A DNA stretch of 63,120 nt from Nostoc sp. CHAB 5836. GTDB lineage: Bacteria > Cyanobacteriota > Cyanobacteriia > Cyanobacteriales > Nostocaceae. The translations under genes were made by a program, and so were the position numbers. The notes beneath the pieces were generated by a model that saw nothing but the letters and a program-made list of their open reading frames with translations, had not been told where the DNA came from and searched no databases. Positions within the stretch are counted from its first letter, which is position 1. Each line of letters opens with the position of its first letter. The stretch spans positions 1-63,120 of the forward strand of contig NZ_JAIVFV010000020.1 in the NCBI RefSeq assembly GCF_020829445.1, in the 5' to 3' direction. Below, one piece after another: positions 53,638 through 61,833 of the stretch.

Positions 53638-54366
53638 TCACCCTTCTTCCTCCACTGGGAAAAACTCCTTAGTTTTTTCCGAGTATGACCAGGCTATACC
53701 ATCAGGGTCTTTACTGCGACTCCACTCAGAAAACTCTGGATCATTTCGTCGTTTATAAACCGTACTGGAATAAACATTTAGCCGTTTAGCAAGTTCAGAT
53801 TGGATCAGAGAGCCAAAAACTAACTGTTTTTCCAGCGATCGTTTAGCTTCCTCATGGGTTGGCTGTGGGAGTGATGCAGTTTCTAGTTCTTCCTCCTTTG
53901 GGGTTATTGGTGGTGGTGCTAAGAGCGATCGCGCAGTTTTAGTAACTGGTTGAGCAGGAAGTCCTTTAACAGGCTCACTACTGTCAAGAATGTTGCCAAG
54001 AATGCTGGCAGTTATAAAGTAATAAGACAGCCCCGAATCTTCGGAGTTCAGTATACTAGCGCCAAATTCCGAGGCTTTACTATCCAAATAGCGTTTTGCT
54101 GTTGTTCCAGGAAAATTGCCCTTGATTGCCAAGTCCATTGGCGTAAGTCTGCCTTGATTTTCGCGAACCAACTGATGAAAAATTGGGTTAACTCGATGAG
54201 TCCACTGTTGCCATTGATATTCTTGCCAAAGCTTGAAGCCAATTACCAGCAGAATTAGCGCCAGTAAAATTCTCCAAGTGGCAACCAGAAAAATAATCAA
54301 AAACGAGATGGGCAAAAGTAGAACGAGAAAAGCCTTGCCGTTACCTTCTATGGGTTTTTCACTCAT
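53638..54366 (-). CDS. Membrane protein with C-terminal helix-turn-helix-like region, 242 residues
   Basis: Not recognised by family name. Two membrane segments lie near the N-terminus (FLVLLLPISFLIIFLVATW and ILLALILLVIGFKLW), followed by a cytoplasmic part with RLTPMDLAIKGNFPGTTAKR and a C-terminal region containing LIQSELAKRLNVYSSTVYKR, which looks like a helix-turn-helix. Cyanobacterial relatives of this layout are common. Start at 54366 (MSEKPIEG); an upstream in-frame start at 54468 adds a segment unlike it. It could be a membrane-bound regulator (inference). Confidence 0.65.
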   Translation of the reverse strand: MSEKPIEGNGKAFLVLLLPISFLIIFLVATWRILLALILLVIGFKLWQEYQWQQWTHRVNPIFHQLVRENQGRLTPMDLAIKGNFPGTTAKRYLDSKASEFGASILNSEDSGLSYYFITASILGNILDSSEPVKGLPAQPVTKTARSLLAPPPITPKEEELETASLPQPTHEEAKRSLEKQLVFGSLIQSELAKRLNVYSSTVYKRRNDPEFSEWSRSKDPDGIAWSYSEKTKEFFPVEEEG

Positions 54367-54485
54367 GCTGATTTTTGCCAAGTGAATTTTAGGAAATAAT
54401 AATATATTGGCAAAAATTGGCGCACTTTTTTGTATCTTTTGGCAAAGTTGTGGCAAATTTGCCGGCAAAATCTTTATATCAGTAA

Positions 54486-54603
54486 CAGGACTTACGCAAA
54501 AACTCTCCGCAACTCTTATTTCTTGGCGTACTTGGCGTACTTCTCCCAGGGGGAGACGCTACGCGATGGCGGTTCGTTTTTTCATGATTTTGCCTAAGTC
54601 CTA
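54486..54603. mobile_element. 118-bp TAGGACTTA-type element, 5-bp TSD AGTAA
   Basis: It runs CAGGACTTACGCAAAAAC to GCCTAAGTCCTA, flanked by AGTAA at 54481-54485 and 54604-54608. The interior carries GGGGGAGACGCTACGCGAT, also present at about 54678. The rest of the gap to 54924 holds only such repeats and the presumed promoter. Confidence 0.88.
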
Positions 54604-54924
54604 AGTAAGCGCCATAAGATTACCTATCTCTTCCTTTGCGTTCAACTCTTACGAGACGCTGCGCGAATGCGTCCTTCTCCCAGGGGGAGACGCTACGCGA
54701 TTGCGGTTCGTTAAAAAAATTTAGGTATTCTTTGAGCGGGAAGGGACTAGGCGTTTCGTAAGCGTCTGCGTTCCACTGACTTATACTGAGCTTTGTCCTT
54801 GGCGCAGCCTCTGGTTGAGAAGTAATTTCAGCATCAAAAAGCCAAAATTTAATCACTCCTGTACTAGACTTTGGCTTAGTTTATCTAATAAAATACACTA
54901 AACCGATAGGAATAGTGAACTTTT

Positions 54925-55386
54925 ATGGAAAGCGTCCAAAACGTTACTCAAGAGTTGAATCTAACGGAAAATACAACTCTGCAACAGTTGCAACAGTGTA
55001 CTCCAAAAGAGTTAAAAAAAGACATTTTCAAAAAACTCAGAGGCGGATTTTTTCTGATCCTGGGATATTTGTTATCACCACTATGTTGGTGGAATGACTT
55101 ACTATTCAATCTGCCAATAGCTTATGGTTTTGGGTATATATGTAGTTTACTTTCCCCAAAATTACTTCTACCTTGTTCAATTATAGGATACTGGCTCTCT
55201 AATATTGTCGGAATTCTATTGATGCAATTTGGTTCTAAGGACATTTTCCAAAAAGAACCTCAAGATCATAACCTCAAAAAAGAATTATTCACGGGTCTAA
55301 TTTCTTCAACAGTTTATACCTTGTTGATTATATTATTAATCCAGTTGAAGATTCTCGATTCTCCCATTTTATTCTCCAAGAGTTAA
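54925..55386 (+). CDS. Hypothetical membrane protein, 153 residues
   Basis: Not recognised. Three or four membrane segments are visible: RGGFFLILGYLLSPLCWWND, IAYGFGYICSLLSPKLLL, SIIGYWLSNIVGILLMQF and TVYTLLIILLIQL. A polar N-terminus (MESVQNVTQELNLTEN) and a charged loop (KDIFQKEPQDHNLKKEL) complete it. It is transcribed toward the prohibitin gene, which is convergent. An AGGAA-type ribosome binding sequence stands 15 bp before the ATG. Confidence 0.7.
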   Translation: MESVQNVTQELNLTENTTLQQLQQCTPKELKKDIFKKLRGGFFLILGYLLSPLCWWNDLLFNLPIAYGFGYICSLLSPKLLLPCSIIGYWLSNIVGILLMQFGSKDIFQKEPQDHNLKKELFTGLISSTVYTLLIILLIQLKILDSPILFSKS

Positions 55387-55483
55387 TTGAACTGATCACG
55401 TTTCTACAAAGGAATCCGTTCTAGGGTTGCACAGACCAGAGTGATGAAAGAGCAATATAGCAATTGTCAATGATTTACGAACA

Positions 55484-55520
55484 AAAAGAACCCCGACTTA
55501 TTGAATAAATCAGGGTTCTG
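55484..55520 (-). terminator. Probable rho-independent terminator for the prohibitin gene
   Basis: AACCCCGACTTA, a TTGAA loop and TAAATCAGGGTT form a stem with a couple of mismatches or G-U pairs at 55489-55517. On the minus strand it is followed by TTCTTTTTG, a U-rich tract, about 40 bp after the stop codon of the prohibitin gene. Confidence 0.7.
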
Positions 55521-55557
55521 AATTTTTCAGTCGAAGGCAAATCAGCGATCAAAAATC

Positions 55558-56367
55558 TCAATTTTCATCAAATTTTAAAAATTCACTTAAATTCAACAAT
55601 TTTGGAGCCTCATTACTTACAATTAATGGTAACTTACCATTCCATTTTTCTATTGCTTGCCTTTGGAGGATTTCTGGAGTTAAACCATCACGTAATAATT
55701 TGTGCGCCTCAGCCTCTCCCTTGGCTAGATTAACTTTTGCCTCAGCCTCTTTTGTTGCTTTTAAAGCGATAAACTCTGCTCGTTTTGCTTCTTGTTCAGC
55801 AATCTGCTTCGCCTCCACCGCCTCACCAAATCTTTCTGAAAAATGGACATGAACTAGAGAAATATCATCAACTGCAACGTGATAGCTACCCAGTCGCGTA
55901 GACAATGCATGATCTACTCCATCTTTGACTTCTCCTCGTTTAGTAATGATTTCTTCAGCAGTATACTTTGCCATTACTGCTTTTAATACTTCTTCAACTG
56001 CTGGGTTAATAATCCGCATAACTACATCTTGTTCATCTCCAATTTCTTGAAAAATGACATTTGCTTCCTGGGGAATAATATGCCAGTTGAGAGCTACATC
56101 GGCGAAAACATTTTGTAAATCTTTGGAAGAAGCCTCAGCAGAAATTTCTTGTTTTTGGACTCGAATACTCAACTTTTTCACAGTATTGACTACAGGAATA
56201 ATTAAGTGAAGTCCTTCTCCTAATATCTGGTTTTGTACTTCGCCAAATTTCATCAATACACCACGCTCGCCTGCATTTACAATCACACAAGGCGTGAGTA
56301 AGAGAGTTATCAAAAACAAAAGAGCAGTCAGTTTACCGGCACTGTTAAAAGTTGTATTTTTTTTCAT
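55558..56367 (-). CDS. phb: Prohibitin-family (SPFH/band 7) protein
   Basis: A 269-residue membrane-anchored scaffold. It has an N-terminal hydrophobic segment (TALLFLITLLLTPCVIVNA), an SPFH domain (GERGVLMKFGEVQNQILGEG, ISAEASSKDLQNVFADVALNW) and a coiled coil (ERFGEAVEAKQIAEQEAKRA) of the usual kind, ending in the AEAHKLL, TPEILQRQAIEKWNGKLP region. Prohibitins form ring complexes with FtsH proteases; in cyanobacteria this includes thylakoid quality control of photosystem II. FtsH is not in this window. Start at 56367 (MKKNTTF); a start four codons upstream is possible. Confidence 0.92.
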   Translation of the reverse strand: MKKNTTFNSAGKLTALLFLITLLLTPCVIVNAGERGVLMKFGEVQNQILGEGLHLIIPVVNTVKKLSIRVQKQEISAEASSKDLQNVFADVALNWHIIPQEANVIFQEIGDEQDVVMRIINPAVEEVLKAVMAKYTAEEIITKRGEVKDGVDHALSTRLGSYHVAVDDISLVHVHFSERFGEAVEAKQIAEQEAKRAEFIALKATKEAEAKVNLAKGEAEAHKLLRDGLTPEILQRQAIEKWNGKLPLIVSNEAPKLLNLSEFLKFDEN

Positions 56368-56419
56368 TGTGTGAAACATCTATGCTTCTGGCATAGAGAC
56401 ACATATTTAGGAGTTGTGG

Positions 56420-56558
56420 CAATACTGCGTAGGTTTTGCCCAAAAACCTTAACCCGTGTAGGTTGGGTTGAGGAACGAAACCCAACATTTGGGGGGCTTT
56501 GTTGGGTTTCGCAGAGCCTCAACCCAACCTACGATTTTCCAAAACCTACGCAGTATTG
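56420..56558. mobile_element. 139-bp CAATACTGCGTAGG-ended element
   Basis: The ends CAATACTGCGTAGGTTTT and AAAACCTACGCAGTATTG match the 7810-7994 element exactly over 18 bp, and the interior has GTAGGTTGGGTTGAGGAACG and its inverted partner. No 10-bp flanking duplication is seen here, so one side has been altered. Confidence 0.85.
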
Positions 56559-56844
56559 GGCTAGGGGGGATCTAAAAGTGCCTAAAGTCACAGTGAAATA
56601 CTTTTCAAACATTCTCTTATAACTGTTTATTTGAGTAATTTATTTCTTGTCATACCGTTTCTTTGTGAAGCTGCATATATAGCGGTTCTCGCTTGGGTGC
56701 AGTACAGTTTTGACCTCACTTCCATTCCTCTCTCCTCTGAGGAGAGAGGAATGGAATCTTACTCCCCAACGCTAGAAGGGAAGGGGCTGGGGGTTAGGTC
56801 TGTATTCCATACAATTCGCTATATTTACCCCCCCCGTAGTCATT

Positions 56845-56937
56845 TAGACATCTGGTGAAATTAAATATGCGTTACCCAGAACCCTTGTAGAGACGTAGCA
56901 GTGCTACGTCTCTACGTTCTTTTTCACCAGATGTCTA
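56845..56937. mobile_element. TAGACATCTGGTG family MITE, copy 6
   Basis: It runs TAGACATCTGGTGAAATT to TTTTTCACCAGATGTCTA: the 14-bp ends are perfectly inverted. Between 56559 and 56844 only repeat remnants are seen. Confidence 0.92.
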
Positions 56938-56943
56938 TTGTTA

Positions 56944-57492
56944 TCAAATTAAAAACGGACGCGCCAGAAAAAAGCTAGAAACTGATTTAGCATCTACCGG
57001 CTCTCCCTCCAGAATAGCTTTCTCTAATTCTTCAGGAGTCAAAAATACAGTTTCGATATCCTCGTCTCCATCTTGTGGTGGTGGTGTCTCCAGCTTTTCT
57101 AAATCTCGCGCCAGAAAAGCATAGATAATTTCATCAGAATAACCTGGGGCTAGGAAAAATTCGCCTAGTTTATCCCATTTTTGGGCACTATAGCCAGTTT
57201 CTTCTTCGATTTCACGCTGAATTGTCTCTAAGGGATCTTCATTTGGTTCGACAGTTCCGGCCGGAAATTCTAATATCCGTCCTTGAATTGCAAAACGATA
57301 TTGGCGCACGAGTACAAGTTTACCTTCTGGTGTCACCGGCACAGCTAATGCACCACCAGGGTGACGAATACATTCCCATTCTCCTTCGGATTTATTCGGC
57401 AAACGCAAGCGATTAACTTCAAAATCAAACTTGCGTCCTTTATAAAATAAGCGTTGTTTCAGCAGTTGTGGTAATTCTCTACCTAATGGCAT
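56944..57492 (-). CDS. NUDIX hydrolase (ADP-ribose pyrophosphatase-like)
   Basis: A 182-residue NUDIX hydrolase. The Nudix box is intact: GTVEPNEDPLETIQREIEEE continuing TGYSA, fitting G-x5-E-x7-R-E-U-x-E-E-x-G. The preceding LVRQYRFAIQGRILEFPAG segment is the one shared by ADP-ribose pyrophosphatases, so ADP-ribose or another nucleoside diphosphate derivative is the likely substrate. The end ...KAILEGEPVDAKSV is normal. The gene is followed by a MITE only six bases past the stop, and folK lies 67 bp upstream on the same strand, so the two may be co-transcribed. Confidence 0.9.
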   Translation of the reverse strand: MPLGRELPQLLKQRLFYKGRKFDFEVNRLRLPNKSEGEWECIRHPGGALAVPVTPEGKLVLVRQYRFAIQGRILEFPAGTVEPNEDPLETIQREIEEETGYSAQKWDKLGEFFLAPGYSDEIIYAFLARDLEKLETPPPQDGDEDIETVFLTPEELEKAILEGEPVDAKSVSSFFLARPFLI

Positions 57493-57559
57493 AGTAAAAT
57501 CTGATTATCTGTGAGAGAGAGGCGAAATCAGCGTTCTTCTGCGTTTAAAGATGGTAATT

Positions 57560-58075
57560 TTAATTGCCCATCAGTAAATGTACATCAGAACAGTCTACCT
57601 CTTTCAGCAGTTCTTTAATAACACACCCTGAGACTGGTTCTATCCAATCTGGGGCAATTTCTGCCAGTGGTACTAACACAAAGGCCCGATCCCGCATTCG
57701 TGGATGGGGAATCTGGAGATTTGGTGTATCAACAATAAAGTCATCATATAATAACAAATCTAAATCCAGAATTCTTGGCCCCCAGCGTTCCTGACGCACA
57801 CGCCCAAATTGTTGCTCAATTCCTAACAAAATTTCTAATAACTGCTGGGGTAGCATTTCTACCTGCAATGTGATACAGCCATTGAGGTAATCTGGCTGTG
57901 GTGGCCCAACGGCTTTGGTTTGGTACCAATTGGATCTGGCTTCTAAGGAAATACCTGGGGTTTGGGCTAAAATCTCTATAGCTGCTTCTAAAATTTTTTG
58001 TGAATCGCCCATATTACTACCAAGAGCAAGGGCGCTTCGTCTTAGCTCTCCTTCGGCGTAGCTCACAGCAGGCAT
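57560..58075 (-). CDS. folK: 2-amino-4-hydroxy-6-hydroxymethyldihydropteridine diphosphokinase
   Basis: HPPK pyrophosphorylates the pterin precursor in folate synthesis. The 171-residue protein has LALGSNMGDSQKILEAAIEI, then LLGIEQQFGRVRQERWGPR with the catalytic RVR...RWGPR, ILDLDLLLYDD, and IPHPRMRDRAFVLVPLAEI, all diagnostic. The first ten residues (PAVSYAEGEL) are encoded by a repeat of the AGCTACGCC type, so the natural N-terminus may have been altered. The nudix gene follows 67 bp downstream on the same strand. Confidence 0.93.
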   Translation of the reverse strand: MPAVSYAEGELRRSALALGSNMGDSQKILEAAIEILAQTPGISLEARSNWYQTKAVGPPQPDYLNGCITLQVEMLPQQLLEILLGIEQQFGRVRQERWGPRILDLDLLLYDDFIVDTPNLQIPHPRMRDRAFVLVPLAEIAPDWIEPVSGCVIKELLKEVDCSDVHLLMGN

Positions 58076-58349
58076 TGTCCTCTCATGAAGTCAGCCGTTT
58101 TTGGGCTGCCTTTGCGGATACTTCGCTGCACTTGTTCCAGAAAAACGTCAATAGTTTTTATATTTGCAATAATTATCAAAATTCCAGCTTTTTTACTAAA
58201 TTAAATTACGCAAATTAAAAAAAGATTATTTGATAGTGAATTTCGTTAATTATTTATAGGATACTATACTAGCACAATGGTAGTGCTATAACCCCAAAGT
58301 TGATTATTGATGATGGTTATATAGTTACTACTTTGAGCGAGGAACTGAC

Positions 58350-60725
58350 GTGGGGAAGCTTACCTCCTGGTTCAAGCGAAGACCAACTAATTTGAGTGAC
58401 TCTGGACAAGGAGGGACAAATGAGAGCTTACTACCAGCAAATCTGGCGCAGGCGAGGCAGTTACTGAGCAAAATGAAAATTTTACCATCTAGGAAAAGGG
58501 CCAATGAGGCAACTGGCGGTAAACCACTCTATCGTCGCATATGGTTTTGGGCAGGCTTGGGTGTAGGTGGTGGGATAGTAGCCTTGATCTACGGCATCAG
58601 TTTAATAGATCGCACTTTGCCAGATCAGTCCGAGCTAACCGCCGTACTCAGAGAGCAAACACTGACCATCAAAGCTGCTGATGGTAGTGTATTGCAACAA
58701 CAAGGTGAAGCGACTAGAGAACAACTAAAGCTAGAGCAAATACCAGATAATTTAAAAAAAGCTTTCATCGCCTCAGAAGATAGAAGATTTCAGCAACACA
58801 ACGGAGTTGATGCGCAAGGGATTGTGAGAGCGGGTTTGAATAATTTGCGATCGCAAGGTGTAGTGGAAGGTGGTAGCACTATTACTCAACAGCTAGCGCG
58901 GATTCTATTTTTGAAACAAGAGCAGACAATCTGGCGCAAACTCAAGGAAGTCCGCCTAGCACAAAAAATGGAGAATGAATTAACCAAAGATCAGATTTTA
59001 GAGCGTTACCTGAATCTGGTTTATTTGGGAGGTGGAGCTTACGGAGTGGCAGATGCAGCCTGGGTATACTTTAGTAAATCGCCAGACCAACTTTCTTTAG
59101 CGGAAATGGCAACGATTGCTGGATTAGCTCCAGCACCTAGTTTATACGCCCCAGACAAGAATCCGGAAGCGGCAAAACGGCGGCGGGACTTAGTATTGCT
59201 ACGGATGGAAGAAGATAAAGTGATTACAGCAAAGCAAAGGCAAGAAGCCCTTGAGGAGCCATTAACACTCAAAAGCAGTTTACCCAAACGAGTACAAGTA
59301 GAATCACCCTACTTTACCAGCTACATCCAAAAAGAATTGCCGAAGTACGTTTCTCCTAAGGTGCTAGCAAGTGAGGGATTAGTAGTGGAAACCACGCTGA
59401 ATCCAACTTGGCAGAAAGCCGCAGAAGAAGCAGTTGCCAAAACGCTGCGAAATCAAGGACGCTGGGAAAACTTTAAGCAAGCAGCAATGGTAGCCATTGA
59501 CCCCCGTAACGGCGAAATTAAGGCAATGGTTGGGGGAAAAGACTTTAGTAAAAACCAGTTTAATCGAGTTACCCAGGCACAACGGCAGCCAGGATCGACA
59601 TTTAAAGGGTTTGTATATGCCACTGCGATCGCTAGCGGTAAAAGCCCCTACGATAGCTACGAGGATGCACCCTTTGTCGTAGACGGCTATGAACCAAAAA
59701 ATTATAGTGAAAGATTTCGGGGTTCCATGAACATCCGAGATGCCCTCACCCGCTCTATTAATATTATTGCGGTAAAGGTGTTGATTGATGTGGGGTTTAC
59801 GCCAACGATTAAACTTGCCCATGATATGGGGATAAAATCTGAACTCAAGCCCACCTACTCCTTGGCTCTCGGCTCCAATGAAGTCAATCTGCTAGAGTTG
59901 ACCAGCGCCTATGGCAGTTTTGCAACTCTTGGATTGCATACAGAGTCTCATGGTATCAACCGCATCCTCAACCGTCAAGGCAAGGTGATCTGGTCAGCTA
60001 ATTTCCAGTCTAAACGCGCCCTTGACGCTGACAGCGCCGCCATCATGACTTGGATGCTACGCAACGTTGTAGAACAAGGAACTGGTGCTGCTGCCCAATT
60101 AGATAATAGACCAGTTGCAGGCAAAACCGGTACCTCCGATGAAGCCCGCGATTTATGGTTTATTGGCTACATTCCGCAAATGGTAACAGGAGTCTGGCTA
60201 GGTAACGATGATAACCGCCCCACATACGGCAGCAGTGGTAGTGCAGCTTACACCTGGCACGAGTTTATGGAAAAAGCGGTAGAAGGGATGTCCGTAGAAA
60301 AGTTTCCCAAACGACCCAAGTTAGACGGTCGTAAAGGCACCATCAAAGCCCAGGCCATCAAACCCAAGCAAGTGCTGAATCGTTCTATTTCTTCTGATGA
60401 TGACTCAGAAGGGCAAAGTGTTAGAAATTCTGAAGAGAGTGGTTCATCTAGAAGACGTAGAAGGAGGAGGAGCTATTCTCAAGAAGAACAGCAATCAGGT
60501 GATTATACCCGAAGACGGAGAAGGCGCGATCGCAGGGAAGAATCAAGTTCCAATAACTCTTCTGAGGAATCATCTCGTCCACGGCGGCGATCTAGAAGAG
60601 TAGAATCAGATTCTTCCCCGCCTCGCAGAAGTCGGCGATCTTCCTCGCCGGCAGATAGTTCTGGTTCTTCAGGTTCTTCGTCGTCACAGCCTAGCTGGCG
60701 GGATAGACTTAGACCTTCTAACTAG
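58350..60725 (+). CDS. Class A penicillin-binding protein (PBP1A type) with long Arg/Ser-rich tail
   Basis: A 791-residue peptidoglycan synthase. One membrane helix (about 68-90, FWAGLGVGGGIVALIYGISL) precedes the glycosyltransferase domain (AFIASEDRRFQQHNGVD, GGSTITQQLARILFL). The transpeptidase domain has the three penicillin motifs: SxxK in QPGSTFKGF (about residue 417), SxN in TRSINIIA, and KTGTS in VAGKTGTSDEARD. The last 100 residues are a low-complexity tail of Arg and Ser (SSRRRRRRRSYSQEEQ, RRRRRRDRREESSS). The start is a GTG at 58350 with GAGG about eight bases upstream. Its TAG stop directly abuts a MITE. Confidence 0.93.
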   Translation: MGKLTSWFKRRPTNLSDSGQGGTNESLLPANLAQARQLLSKMKILPSRKRANEATGGKPLYRRIWFWAGLGVGGGIVALIYGISLIDRTLPDQSELTAVLREQTLTIKAADGSVLQQQGEATREQLKLEQIPDNLKKAFIASEDRRFQQHNGVDAQGIVRAGLNNLRSQGVVEGGSTITQQLARILFLKQEQTIWRKLKEVRLAQKMENELTKDQILERYLNLVYLGGGAYGVADAAWVYFSKSPDQLSLAEMATIAGLAPAPSLYAPDKNPEAAKRRRDLVLLRMEEDKVITAKQRQEALEEPLTLKSSLPKRVQVESPYFTSYIQKELPKYVSPKVLASEGLVVETTLNPTWQKAAEEAVAKTLRNQGRWENFKQAAMVAIDPRNGEIKAMVGGKDFSKNQFNRVTQAQRQPGSTFKGFVYATAIASGKSPYDSYEDAPFVVDGYEPKNYSERFRGSMNIRDALTRSINIIAVKVLIDVGFTPTIKLAHDMGIKSELKPTYSLALGSNEVNLLELTSAYGSFATLGLHTESHGINRILNRQGKVIWSANFQSKRALDADSAAIMTWMLRNVVEQGTGAAAQLDNRPVAGKTGTSDEARDLWFIGYIPQMVTGVWLGNDDNRPTYGSSGSAAYTWHEFMEKAVEGMSVEKFPKRPKLDGRKGTIKAQAIKPKQVLNRSISSDDDSEGQSVRNSEESGSSRRRRRRRSYSQEEQQSGDYTRRRRRRDRREESSSNNSSEESSRPRRRSRRVESDSSPPRRSRRSSSPADSSGSSGSSSSQPSWRDRLRPSN

Positions 60726-60817
60726 TAGACATCTGTTGAAATTAAATATGCGTTACCCACAACCCTTGTAGAGACGTAGCACTGCTACGTCAAAACAATT
60801 CTTTTTTGGAGATGTCT
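60726..60817. mobile_element. TAGACATCTGGTG family MITE, copy 7, abutting the PBP stop
   Basis: It runs TAGACATCTGTTGAAATT to GGAGATGTCTA. The PBP gene's TAG ends at 60725. Confidence 0.88.
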
Positions 60818-60830
60818 AGTGAATTTTGAA

Positions 60831-60923
60831 TAGGACTTACGCAAAGGCAACGGAAAACGAACCACAGAGGACGCAGAGGCCACAGAGGAATCAGAGTTTG
60901 AGAGGGTTTTTGCGTAAGTCCTA
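60831..60923. mobile_element. 93-bp TAGGACTTACGC element, 5-bp TSD TTGAA
   Basis: The inverted ends TAGGACTTACGCAAA and TTTGCGTAAGTCCTA are flanked by TTGAA at 60826-60830 and 60924-60928. The interior has a CGAACCACAGAGGACGCAG segment common to other elements. Confidence 0.92.
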
Positions 60924-61002
60924 TTGAATTGATTTCTCCCCGATCTTCCCTGTCCTTTTCTATGCAAGATGAAGTTGCTTAAACTAAACTACGGGAGGAT
61001 GT

Positions 61003-61021
61003 AAAATGATACGCTCATTTT
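61003..61021 (+). promoter_or_regulatory. Small hairpin and mini-ORF upstream of psb35
   Basis: AAAATGA and TCATTTT form a perfect 7-bp stem around TACGC. A GGGAGGATG Shine-Dalgarno-like sequence stands just before, and the hairpin contains an ATG (61006) that would start an eight-codon ORF (M-I-R-S-F-Y-S-L) ending at 61032. It may be a leader or part of a promoter; function unproven. Confidence 0.4.
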
Positions 61022-61064
61022 ATAGTCTGTAAAGTAGTGTTATTTAACATTGGAGAATATACTC

Positions 61065-61292
61065 ATGCATATATTGATGCAGGCAGCAGATTCAGTCGCA
61101 ACAGGTGGTAGTCATTTTCCTTTTGCTTTCACCTTGGTGTACGTCGTAGGTTTTATTGCTGCTGTAACCATCGGTTCAATAGCTTGGTACAACTCGAAAC
61201 GCCCCCCAGGTTGGGAAAGTAAAGAGCGTCCTGATTTTGTGCCTAAGGTTGATAAAGAAGAAACTCCGGGTCTGGGCGAACCGAAGTCATAA
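61065..61292 (+). CDS. psb35: Photosystem II-associated protein Psb35
   Basis: A 75-residue single-helix membrane protein. The core SHFPFAFTLVYVVGFIAAV followed by GSIAWYNSKRPPGWE matches my recollection of the cyanobacterial Psb35 family (Ssl2148-like), associated with photosystem II assembly in the thylakoid. The C-terminal tail is charged (KVDKEETPGLGEPKS). The start is placed at 61065, with GGAG nine bases upstream; a TTG at 61050 precedes it and a further ATG at 61077 is possible. Followed directly by a TAGTCAT heptamer array. Confidence 0.75.
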   Translation: MHILMQAADSVATGGSHFPFAFTLVYVVGFIAAVTIGSIAWYNSKRPPGWESKERPDFVPKVDKEETPGLGEPKS

Positions 61293-61293
61293 T

Positions 61294-61337
61294 TTAGTCA
61301 TTAGTCATTAGTCATTAGTCATTAGTCATTAGACTAT
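61294..61337. repeat. TAGTCAT heptamer tandem repeat
   Basis: TTAGTCATTAGTCATTAGTC and continuation: about six copies of a 7-mer, a classic cyanobacterial short tandem repeat. Confidence 0.9.
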
Positions 61338-61353
61338 GAACTTTTGACTATGA

Positions 61354-61776
61354 TTAGTTTTGCACTTCAACCCAACGGCGGTAAAGCTTTTGAATTTGTT
61401 TAAGAAGCAGACTGTGAACTGGTTGAGTTGGATCATTCAGCTTGGCTATGTCTTGCAATTGGGTCAAGAGTCTGGCTTCTTCCACTGCGACTTCACCATC
61501 GCTATAAATTAAGCCACTGATGGCTTCAATCAGATTTTCACAATCTTTAGGGCTGGGGCGATCGCCTAAATACTCCCGCACCCAGTCATAACATTCTTTT
61601 TGCTTTACAGGAATCAGTTCGTACAACCAAGGCTTAATTTCTGGATCGTTAGCTAAACCTTTTGCTTGAGCTATTTCGCGCAGATATTGCCGTTCTTCTG
61701 GCTGGATTCTGCCATCGATCCAGGCTGCTCCAATCAGGATTTTAACTAAGTTTTTCACATTGGAAGGGGTAACCAT
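61354..61776 (-). CDS. TerB-family protein
   Basis: A 140-residue all-alpha protein of the TerB type: VKILIGAAWIDGRIQPEERQ early and ISGLIYSDGEVAVEEARLL later, the two D-G-x-I/V metal-binding loops that define the family. TerB-like proteins act in stress or membrane-associated complexes; the specific role here is unknown. It lies 57 bp downstream of the rsmB stop on the same strand, so the two may be co-transcribed. Confidence 0.8.
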   Translation of the reverse strand: MVTPSNVKNLVKILIGAAWIDGRIQPEERQYLREIAQAKGLANDPEIKPWLYELIPVKQKECYDWVREYLGDRPSPKDCENLIEAISGLIYSDGEVAVEEARLLTQLQDIAKLNDPTQPVHSLLLKQIQKLYRRWVEVQN

Positions 61777-61833
61777 TGCTGCTTCCTCTGGTAGATTCAG
61801 GCCTCCACCAAATCGTACAATCCCAAACAGTAT

